A stretch of 30,789 bases of DNA. It comes from Priapulus caudatus. Its lineage: Eukaryota > Priapulida > Priapulimorpha > Priapulimorphida > Priapulidae. Location: the NCBI RefSeq assembly GCF_000485595.1, contig NW_014577244.1, forward strand, positions 63,987-94,775. Direction: 5' to 3'. Made by a program: the position numbers and the translations under genes. Shown piece after piece: positions 10,392 to 18,575 of the stretch. The notes beneath the pieces are model-generated. The model saw only the letters and a program-made list of their open reading frames with translations, made no database searches and had not been told where the DNA came from. The first letter of the stretch is position 1. Every line of letters starts with the position of its first letter.

Positions 10392-10826
10392 NNNNNNNNN
10401 NNNNNNNNNNNNNNNNNNNNNNNNNNNNNNNNNNNNNNNNNNNNNNNNNNNNNNNNNNNNNNNNNNNNNNNNNNNNNNNNNNNNNNNNNNNNNNNNNNNN
10501 NNNNNNNNNNNNNNNNNNNNNNNNNNNNNNNNNNNNNNNNNNNNNNNNNNNNNNNNNNNNNNNNNNNNNNNNNNNNNNNNNNNNNNNNNNNNNNNNNNNN
10601 NNNNNNNNNNNNNNNNNNNNNNNNNNNNNNNNNNNNNNNNNNNNNNNNNNNNNNNNNNNNNNNNNNNNNNNNNNNNNNNNNNNNNNNNNNNNNNNNNNNN
10701 NNNNNNNNNNNNNNNNNNNNNNNNNNNNNNNNNNNNNNNNNNNNNNNNNNNNNNNNNNNNNNNNNNNNNNNNNNNNNNNNNNNNNNNNNNNNNNNNNNNN
10801 NNNNNNNNNNNNNNNNNNNNNNNNNN
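10392..10826. other. Assembly gap (435 N)
   Basis: A run of N. Open frames spanning it are artefacts. A simple-repeat run just upstream and C/G-rich sequence just downstream suggest the gap reflects hard-to-assemble repeats. Confidence 0.99.
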
Positions 10827-11600
10827 CCCCCTAGCAGAAGGGGGGCTCCACCCTCCTACCCCACCTTCCCGCAAATCACAATGCTCGTCGCTTTGCGCCT
10901 AGTAAGAGTCCTTCGGCAGGACTAGTAGAATCTTGGAAGGACTAGTAAATTTTTTCTTTTACTAGTCCTGTGGACTAGTGAACTAAAATGGTTAGTGTCT
11001 AACCCTGTCCAAGGGTGATTATTTTGAAACTCTGTCGGACGCGGTTTCGGCGTAGAGATACACATAGAGCGATGTGACTGTGGACGCTAACAGTAGGCCT
11101 ACGCTATCGCAAATAGTTCCTGGAAAGAAAACACTATATTTGTTTGCTGATTGCATAAGTAATGTAGATAACATGTGATTTAAACAAATTTCACAATTGT
11201 GTAATGAACGAACATAGAATACTAAACTACAACTTGTTTTATCATAGAAAATAACTTTTAATGAAAACTGCGATCGGCTCAGCTGTGTCCCGGATGTGTA
11301 AACACTGTAAACATTCGAACGTACTAGTTTCGTAAGACTGATTAGGTTTGCTGGAGAAATGTTATGAAAGTAGCAATACAAATGAGTTGTAGTGAATTTT
11401 TAAAACATAGACTAGCTCACAATAGGTATATCTATATGCATTTTGATGTGAGACCGTGCCGTTTTAAACTAAATCAAAACTCATAGGGCATACATTTGTT
11501 GACATACACGTGAAAACTCTCGCATTTAAATCAAAACGTGCCTTTCAAACAAACATTGTTATTCCAAAAAATTTATAAGAGATTAAACTTACTCTTCCTT
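10827..11600. other. Non-coding stretch after the gap
   Basis: A hairpin with ACTAGTCC arms occurs at about 10936-10974. No supported gene; the 120-codon minus-strand frame at 11019-11381 has no recognisable family features. Confidence 0.45.
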
Positions 11601-11602
11601 TA

Positions 11603-11773
11603 AGACTCCTGCACACGGTGCGCATTCGGCGCTGAGCTAAACACGCGCCATTTGCGCATGCAAACCAGCCCGCACACGGTGTGCATTTGGCGCGTGCCAA
11701 CGGCTCAAACACGATAGATATTTTGCGCACGCATTCGGCGCAGCGCCGTTTGCGCACCATGTGCGGGGGCCTT
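11603..11773. mobile_element. Short MITE with GC-rich terminal inverted repeats
   Basis: The left end CTGCACACGGTGCGCATTCG and the right end (on the reverse strand CCGCACATGGTGCGCAAACG) form imperfect inverted repeats of about 30 bp. A third internal copy of the motif lies near 11669. There is no coding capacity. The terminal style is typical of non-autonomous hAT-like MITEs, but no unambiguous target duplication was found. Confidence 0.65.
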
Positions 11774-11912
11774 TACTTTACTTTACTCAAGGAACCCTTG
11801 ACCTACATTGATAGCTGAATAGTACACACTAAACCTATACTGATAATAATGATTAAATCAAACCCAGCATTTGCACTTTTAACTGATAACTCAAGTACTG
11901 CATTTAGTATTG

Positions 11913-12232
11913 ACTAGTAGAGGAAGAGCAAGCTGGTAGGTTGTTTACTATACTGCTTACAGTGTTACTGATAACGTACTAATATGTCATATGGTTCCTC
12001 TCCTACTTTCTGGTTCTATCAAAATGGTTTAGCGAGTTACCGTTTACTCTTGAGTTATAGTTGGTTGTAAAATGTGAAACCCTGCACGCCATCACGTAGG
12101 CACGATTTTATAAATGCCTGTAATAATAAAACACGAATGTTTGCTTAGAACGTTATTACGTAGTTCGGGTGTATGGACTAGTTTCGCAGATTCTGCTTGT
12201 CTTGCTATTAGTTTATGATGTCAGACTGCTTT
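11913..12232 (+). repeat. Dispersed direct repeat, copy B (320 bp)
   Basis: Near-identical to copy A (8886-9273) but lacking its three inserted segments, including the hairpin. Flanking sequences differ, so the shared unit's boundaries are sharp at both ends. Confidence 0.93.
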
Positions 12233-12524
12233 TTAAATATGAGACTGCATAGTGCTAAATAAATATCTGTGTAATCAAACAGATGTCAAGATGCAGTATA
12301 AGTGAAAAGAACCTGAGCCCAGTGCTGGTAAAAGTTATAAGCAGTAAAACATTAGACAAAGGAAAATACTTAAGCATGGCAAGCTCAACTCATCTGTTAC
12401 AGCCACCTTCGCTTGACCTGACAGGAAACAGCCAACCACTGCAAAAGTTTTAAGCAGCGCTTTTCAATATTATACAACACTGCAACTGGATTGTGCGGAA
12501 AAGAAGACGCAACACTGTTGCATA

Positions 12525-13019
12525 AGCTGGGTTTACACTATCGAAAGGTCGACGAGTTGATCAATGCTCTATCAACCTTTCTATCAGATGCTCAAAGCTC
12601 ACGGCTTACACTACCGACCGCGAGATGGCAAACGTTTGAACATTTCACCCGCAGTGTGCGCGCGTGGCGACGTGGATACATAATTTTGCACGTATTAATT
12701 CGCGCCAGGTGTAGTCTGTGCGGCGCCGATAGCAAAAACGCGCGTAGAAATTATTTCCCTGTGAGTGGAGGGACACACCTCCTGATTGCTGTTATTTGAT
12801 TGGCTGCATGGCAAAAAGTTGAGTAACTTGCTGACAAACAGTTGAGAAAATATAACATGTACTAAGCTCTCAAACTAGTTTATATCAACTAGTTGAAAAG
12901 TTTATCAACTCGTCAACTTTTTAACAGAAGGTTGATAGTGTACACCCAGCTTGTGAAAGGTTGATAGAATGTTGGAAAGTCGATCAACTAGTCAACTTTT
13001 CGATAGTGTAAACCCAGCT
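12525..13019. mobile_element. 495-bp MITE with AGCTGGGTTTACACTATCG inverted ends
   Basis: The left end starts AGCTGGGTTTACACTATCGA and the right end is its reverse complement over about 22 bases, with looser similarity beyond. Subterminal copies of the end motif lie near 12935-12954 and 12600-12625. The open frame inside (12491-12799) looks incidental. It abuts the integrase fragment: integrase sequence begins two bases after the right end, suggesting insertion into, or junction with, the retroelement. Confidence 0.8.
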
Positions 13020-13020
13020 G

Positions 13021-13385
13021 TACACAGATAATGGTCCTCAGTTCGCTGGTGCCGGAAACAAACACTTTGCGGAAGCCTGGGACTTTAAGCACACGACTTC
13101 GAGTGCTCAGTATCCACAGTCGGACTTGTGGAGAATGCCGTAAAGATCATCAAGAACATGATGCAGAAATCGAGCCGTAGTGGGCAAGATATCTACAAAG
13201 TAATGCACGTCTACCGCAGCACCCCACTAGAGTGTGGACGATCTTTAGCGGAGCTTCTCTACAAACGACGTGTTAGATCCGACCTACCAATGGTGGATAA
13301 CCTAAAGCATTCAAGCGGAGAAAGGAAGAACAGGAACATAAACAGAAGGAACCCAATGATAGACGTTCCGATAATCCGAAAATGA
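13021..13385 (+). pseudogene. Ty3/gypsy-type integrase C-terminal remnant, frameshifted
   Basis: The first frame (13021 to the TAA at 13141) carries YTDNGPQF, the second catalytic-Asp region of DDE integrases. A second frame (from about 13116 to the TGA at 13383) carries a VENAVK block with the likely catalytic Glu, then the RRVRSDLPM region typical of gypsy polyproteins. One frameshift separates them. The upstream integrase, RNaseH and RT domains are absent and no LTRs were found, so this is a dead fragment of a retrotransposon polyprotein. Confidence 0.85.
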
Positions 13386-13404
13386 GTTGGGATGTCGAAG
13401 CTGG

Positions 13405-13424
13405 GGGTCAAAGGTCAAAGGTCA
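13405..13424 (+). promoter_or_regulatory. Triple DR1 nuclear-receptor-like element
   Basis: Three RGGTCA half-sites, each separated by a single A, occupy these 20 bases. DR1 spacing is the classic site for RXR, HNF4 and COUP-TF. It lies just behind the integrase remnant, so it may derive from the retroelement. No target gene is evident. Confidence 0.4.
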
Positions 13425-13464
13425 AGAGGTGTAAAAGAAGGGGGAACATTCCCTCCCTCCTTAA

Positions 13465-13595
13465 CTTAAAGCCGCACAATGCGCATCCAAACGCTAATTT
13501 CTCTAGTACTAGACTAGCAAATACTTCGTGTCATGCATAATCACACTACCTTATGACAAAATAAACTCTAGTTGCTCCTATTTCACTGCGCGTTT
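13465..13595 (-). repeat. Dispersed repeat, copy 2 (inverted relative to 4238-4369)
   Basis: The reverse complement of 4238-4369 over its full length with few differences. Together the two copies form a long-distance inverted pair 9.1 kb apart. Confidence 0.88.
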
Positions 13596-13599
13596 ATGA

Positions 13600-14750
13600 T
13601 ATAGCTGCTCGTCTCTATGATTTGGAGAGGAGCTGCTTTATAAATGCCACCTCAAGGCTATAGCAACCTTTTTTGTATAGATGTCACTATTGAAACAATT
13701 GCAACTGCGTGAAAGAGCAATTCCCGGCTGAAGTCAATATAATCTCTATATATTTCCAAACTATAAAATACAAGTTTCCAGCAATTCCCAATGCTCCATC
13801 AAACACAGTTTTGATGGGATTTGCCTAAAAAGGGGTTCTGGCTACTGAGACTCTATGCTGATATTAGAGATGTTTTTCTGTATGGAATCAGAAATGTTCA
13901 GGCAGTCAGTAGTGAGCAGGCAGCCATGCAATAGTAGCTCTCCCAGTTGTAAGGTCATGCTACAGCAAGGCTAGCCCCGGCTGGTCGTGAATGCTTAATA
14001 TAGTATCGCAGGCTCCCCCGCCGCCGATTATAAATAGTTCTACGGCTAACAACCGGAGCGGGCAGATGTGATTTGTTTCTAGCGCGAGACTGAGTCGCAT
14101 TCCTAGACAGTCTGCAGCCCGGATATCTGCGCGAAGCGCGCAAACGCCGCGCCAGCGGTGGCACTTACACGATTTCGCTGCACCTTCAACATCACCTTAC
14201 ACGGTTTACATATATAACGCAAGCACCAACTTCGCTGAATTGAGGAGTTCTGGCCATTGCACTACGGGTTTCACTACCTAGGTAGCAGGAGATTTCCTAG
14301 AAATGCTCCTAATTCGAAGTTCTCTACTCGGCACGCTTGGTTTCGTGTAAAAAACGCAGTTGAACTTTGTTGTTTGTTTGAGAACAGACCACTATTAAAT
14401 CCTCCATAGGATCCTATACTTAAGAATTGAATTTCAGGAGCTGAAAAATAGTATTTCGACCGTTTTCGGCCAAGTGGCAATATTAAAGCTAGGTAGCCAT
14501 GTACTTCAGCTGTGCACCATTAGGAGTTATGACATATGTTGTCCGGCGCCCGTTTTTAAAAAAATATCGCCCGAATTTACTAAACGACACCACATTTGTG
14601 GCCTGAAAAACAGTCTGCGCAGTCCCAATGGGCGCCATTACATTGAAAGAATTCGTTTTAAATTACCAGTAACCATCCACCCATCTCAATGCAATGTGCA
14701 TGTCATTGCACACTAACGATAGCCAGGTCCTAAATAATGCAAACCACAAA
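13600..14750. other. No supported gene; isolated TATA-like box
   Basis: Short frames only. TATAAATAG at 14029-14037 is a good TATA consensus in a CpG-rich patch (13970-14170) but no transcript start or coding exon follows it clearly. Confidence 0.35.
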
Positions 14751-14759
14751 ACGTCAGCG

Positions 14760-14930
14760 TCAGCTTTTAGTGCACGAGCTGCGGGCCCTCCGCATTGGTC
14801 CGGCGATGACGCGTCACACCTCTAACCTAAAACAGCCGGCTAATGACCGGAAGTTGATTTCATAGTGTCACGTGTCGTTTGTTTTTTCGCTTGATCAGCT
14901 GTTAGTACATTTGGCGTTTGCGATTTAGAT
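14760..14930 (+). promoter_or_regulatory. Promoter-like motif cluster
   Basis: Within about 130 bases there are an inverted CCAAT box (ATTGG, 14794-14798), a CRE-like palindrome TGACGCGTCA (14807-14816), an ETS site ACCGGAAGT (14846-14854), an E-box CACGTG (14869-14874) and an E2F-like TTTGGCG (14910-14916). The cluster ends at an ATG at 14929. These are typical core-promoter motifs of animal housekeeping genes. No transcription evidence is available. Confidence 0.45.
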
Positions 14931-15019
14931 GGCCGCAATCGAACGCCGAGGTATAGCCATAGTTAGGACTTGTACCCGTTCGCCACCTTTACTCCGCATA
15001 TCGCCCTACACTCACGTAG
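14929..15019 (+). CDS. Candidate first coding exon behind the promoter-like cluster
   Basis: ATG at 14929 opens a 49-codon frame (stop 15076-15078) beginning MAAIERRGIAIVRT, basic and Ser/Arg-rich. Two donors are visible: CAC|GTAGGT at 15016 (phase 0) and GTAG|GTGTAG at 15020 (phase 1). The second would fit the phase needed by the transporter exon at 18508, giving a 3.5-kb intron. The residues do not clearly match the family N-terminus, so this may belong to another gene or be chance. Confidence 0.25.
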
Positions 15020-15511
15020 GTGTAGCTGTGTGGAACTGTCGACCGGGGGTACCAGTCTATATGCACATGGATGATTAGCATGGCGTCTATGCTTGTAACA
15101 TTGCAAAAGTTTCTATGATTCGTCGTTTGATTTCGTTAAATAATTGACGAGCCGCCAACTGAAATTTTTCTCATCGGAAGGTCATTTAATTAAAAGGAAA
15201 GGTCGAATTTTGTTATGGGCAGACTAACGGACTATAAATAAGTATGTAACAAACCGTAGATGCCCAGCTTTACAAATTTGTTTACATATCCGGGGCGTGC
15301 TGTCGGTAGCCGTGTTATGTTGAATCTATCATCTTGCAGGGTGCAGCCTTGATTCTTGCAGTTGCAGACTTGCAGGTTATACACTGCATATGTACCAGTC
15401 TTGTCGGTTTATTTACATTACTAATCATAGTGACGGAGTTGTACTTGCAAGTAGTTGTAGTTGTACGCAGTTGCTGTATACTGACTCATCCATAGCACTG
15501 ATAGCTAAGGC

Positions 15512-15829
15512 TTAGTAAGGCTGATGAGCCGCGTCTATGTTCTCCCGGGGCGTACTGCCGGGAACGTACCCTGGGTTACGGTCCGGTTTATACCGCGAAC
15601 GTACCTGGTACCTATCTAATTATGCCGAACCGTACCTCGCCTACTTCCACTACGGGTCTTAGGCGGACTCGCCTACGCCTTACTCCCTTAACCGAACACG
15701 AACCCGTAACCCAAATCCTAACCCTAACCCTAACCCTCAATCCTAACCCTAACCATATCACATAATGACCAGGTACGTTCGCGCAGTACCCTCTGGCGGC
15801 GACATAGACCCTTCATGAGCGTTAGTAAG
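15512..15829 (-). mobile_element. Inverted-repeat element with telomere-like core, copy 2
   Basis: Element body 15520-15821, flanked by TTAGTAAG on both sides (15512-15519 and 15822-15829), probably an 8-bp target duplication. Imperfect inverted ends contain GTCTATGT and GGTACTGC/CGGAACGTACCC blocks. The core is (CCCTAA)n at about 15702-15754, reverse to copy 1. There is no coding sequence. Confidence 0.75.
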
Positions 15830-16052
15830 TGTACTGGGACCGTAAATTAACCCACTAATTTCATAATGCGCTCATGCGCTAATACAGGAAATGAATAATG
15901 AAAACCTGAATGTTCCATTATATTTATATACAGCGTTTATTTACTGCCTATAGCCTAGGAGTCCTAACATATAATACGATGTATTGCCCGGAAATTTTGG
16001 TAATCCGTGGGGTTTTGTCTCTTGCGGCGCGTTTCTGCAGTATGCCCTACGG

Positions 16053-16330
16053 CTCTCCTCATAGGGTCTATGTCCGTCAGGGGGTACTGCCGGAACGTAC
16101 CCTATGTTACGTTCCGGTATACCCTGGTTACTATTTCACTATGGTTTAGGCGTTCGGCGTTATGCGGGTTAGGAGTAGCTAGTAGCGACTCCCTAGACTC
16201 GTTTAGTGGAGTTAGGCGAAGTACGGTCCGGCATATTAGATAGCTACCAGGTCGTACATTCCGGTATACCGGACCGCTACCCAGGGTACGTTCCGCAGCT
16301 CCCGGCTTGGAGATAGCATCCTTTCAGCAT
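16053..16330 (+). mobile_element. Inverted-repeat element related to the telomere-core family, copy 3
   Basis: Shares CATAGGGTCTATGTCC at the left end, CTGCCGGAACGTACCCT arms, and the GACTCCCTAGACTCGT...GTACGGTCCGGCATATTAGA block with copies 1 and 2. Only a vestige of TTAGGG remains (GGGTTAGGAGTAG). The termini are more degraded and no duplication was assigned. Confidence 0.65.
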
Positions 16331-16339
16331 TGCTACGTG

Positions 16340-16395
16340 TTCGTCGGCTTTAGCTTAGTCACTCGATTGGGTAATCGAGGTGGGAGCGAGTCCCA
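16340..16395 (+). other. Possible tRNA-derived SINE head
   Basis: TTAGCTTAGTCACTCGAT followed about 30 bases later by GGGAGCGAGTCCCA resembles degraded A- and B-boxes of an RNA polymerase III promoter at a tRNA-like spacing. No tRNA cloverleaf could be folded by eye, so this is tentative. Confidence 0.2.
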
Positions 16396-16620
16396 GACTA
16401 TATAGCCTTTGTTCTTGCAGCCAATCCATTACTGGGCAAGGTTCTGCGAACGCCCGAGGAATTTCGTCAGTCTTTTCTGTGATTTCGGCTCACACAGCTT
16501 CGGTTACGAACAGACACATTATGTTTTTATAACAAGTGAACACTGTTCAACGTTCCCAAATGTTCGTACCCTCTGTGTCCCCACTAAATTGCGGACTGTT
16601 CGCTGGCATGCTTATGGGAT

Positions 16621-16652
16621 CCGTGCGCCGCGCCAATGCATTCGGCGCACGG
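16621..16652. repeat. GC-rich hairpin
   Basis: A perfect 10-bp stem, CCGTGCGCCG (16621-16630) and CGGCGCACGG (16643-16652), with a 12-base loop. Composition is like the GTGCGC-type ends of the MITE at 11603-11773. Possibly a fragment of that family. Confidence 0.5.
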
Positions 16653-16895
16653 TTCCATAGCTGCAGCCTGCATTACTGTTTGGTAGCGACGCTTCCCGGC
16701 GGTTGTGTGCGCCTTGCGCGGAACTGCGGCGCAAGCAATCTCCCGCTTAGCGCTTTCGGATCAATCACCTCCTTTTCGGCAACGCCCTTCTCTAGTATCC
16801 CGTTCTCATCTGCCCGTTAAAAAAAGACTTCGACTCTGTCATCGGTATCAGATAATTTTACGTAAAAAAATACGTATCATCGTTTTTGGAATCAT

Positions 16896-17343
16896 TATAT
16901 ATATATATATATATATATATCAAGAGTACATTAAGTAGAGATTATCTCCTATTATCTACTTTTGATATATACATTATCAAGGGCTGATAATACGAGGTAT
17001 TATTACCTCTTGACCTTTTGCTATTTTATTGCGATATGTAATTTATCTTCGCTCGATGTTTACCTCAGCAAGTCGGTGAACCCGGCGGCCTGCGTGTTCT
17101 CCTTGTTGTGTACACACAGAGTGATAAATGCGTACACCACTACCAATGAACATCAAGATTATAGCGTATAATCAAGAGCCAATAAATACCTTATTTACCT
17201 TATACCGGTATTTATTAGGCTCCTCCCAGCTCTTTGGTATAATCTATATCATCTGATTATTATAGGACCAAAACCACTTGCATCTATCTGTACGTCTCAT
17301 GCGAATTTGCGCTACTATTACTTCGCACTCTAGCAGTGCAGTG

Positions 17344-17382
<39 letters not shown>

Positions 17383-17482
17383 GCTAATAATACATTTTAT
17401 TATTATGTATTATTAATATAATTATAATTATATTATAATAAGACCAATTATTAGCTTTTGATATATATATATATATATATAT
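16896..17482. repeat. (TA)n microsatellites with hairpin elements
   Basis: TA runs at about 16896-16920, 17346-17380 and 17464-17482. The last two bracket a palindromic segment whose arms are GAGCTAATAAT and ATTATTAGCTT. Between the runs lies another hairpin at about 17167-17222 (arms GAGCCAATAAATACC and GGTATTTATTAGGCTC). Several small AT-rich inverted-repeat elements appear to be nested here. Confidence 0.6.
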
Positions 17483-18507
17483 ACAAACCTGCCCTAACTG
17501 CTGCGAATCTTTTCTGTGCTCTTGCATAGATTTACGACGCTACTGATAAAATAATTTCTGTTATGCCGCAAAACAACTTAGTAGTTGAGTTTCTATCTTT
17601 CATGTTCATACAGTACTGGTAAAAACACTCCCTATTTTGCCCACCCGGCCACTTCGCGGTTTTGGGGCCCTGAAAAATTCTGGTAGTACTGACAGAGGTA
17701 TATAGTAGCTAAACTGTACATTTACATGCGCATCAGATCTGTGCCACTGCTTTTTCCTGCTAAGGAATTTTTGGTCTACATTGTTGTTCTGGAGAAATGT
17801 CAAATGGCTTAATTATTGGACTTCTTCAAAGTCTTGGCAAACCTGTTGGATAAGGGTTGTGGAATATATTCTGGATTGTTTTTTTAGGTTTCATAAAGAA
17901 ACTGTCTCGTTAGTGTGACAGATATTTTTAGCAGTGTTTCTCTGTTGTCGATAAACTGCGTCACTGGCCAACAAAGACTACTGCTTATTTTTTAAATTTA
18001 TTATTGCGAAGTAACTGATTGTGAAAATGAATCCATATCCATTATCTAGCTCGTTCAATATAATATATATATATATATATAGTGCAACTCCAATATATAT
18101 AAGTACAACAGATTTGCAATGTAGAACTTTCCAGGGTGAACCACTGGAATGGCGAAAATCCGACAGGTTATCAAGTCTGCTTTGATAATTGACACCGACC
18201 TTTTATATTAATTATATTAATTATTATATTAACGCTCATGTGTTGAGAAGGGGCATGTGCAATGCTCATTTCGAAATGTTAGTAACGTGGTAATTCGGTT
18301 GGGGCATCTAAAATAAATCTCTTAGTAGGGCTGCATCACATTTTTACATGGGTATATTGTTTCCTAATGCTGTATAAGATTAACAATGGATGTGTTTCAC
18401 CTACTATAGGAACTAAATATGCACGTATTTCTCTTTGTTACGATACTAAACGTGAATATATTTCTCTTTGTTACAGGGCTGACTAGCAACCTAGTATTTT
18501 GCAACAG
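17483..18507. other. Upstream region or intron of the glucose transporter
   Basis: Contains a (TA)n run at about 18060-18081 and no conserved exon that I can identify. The missing N-terminal exon of the transporter was looked for here and not found. Confidence 0.4.
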
Positions 18508-18575
18508 TTTCCTGCGCCTTTGGATCATCGTTCCAATTTGGCTACAACACCGGAGTCATCAATCAGCCAGGAATA
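18508..18575 (+). CDS. SLC2A1-like: Glucose transporter exon a (TM1)
   Basis: The acceptor is TTTTGCAACAG ending at 18507 and the donor is ATA|GTGAGT at 18576. The exon opens with the last two bases of a codon and then encodes a stretch ending in [16 protein letters not shown], the TM1 signature of SLC2A proteins. Starting earlier at the TTTGTTACAG acceptor (ending 18473) would bring TGA and TAG stops into frame, so 18508 is the better start. The previous exon must end in phase 1. Confidence 0.9.

Noticed and set aside
10336-10902. Long open frames across the N run
   Set aside because: They consist of unknown bases; the frames are artefacts of the assembly gap.
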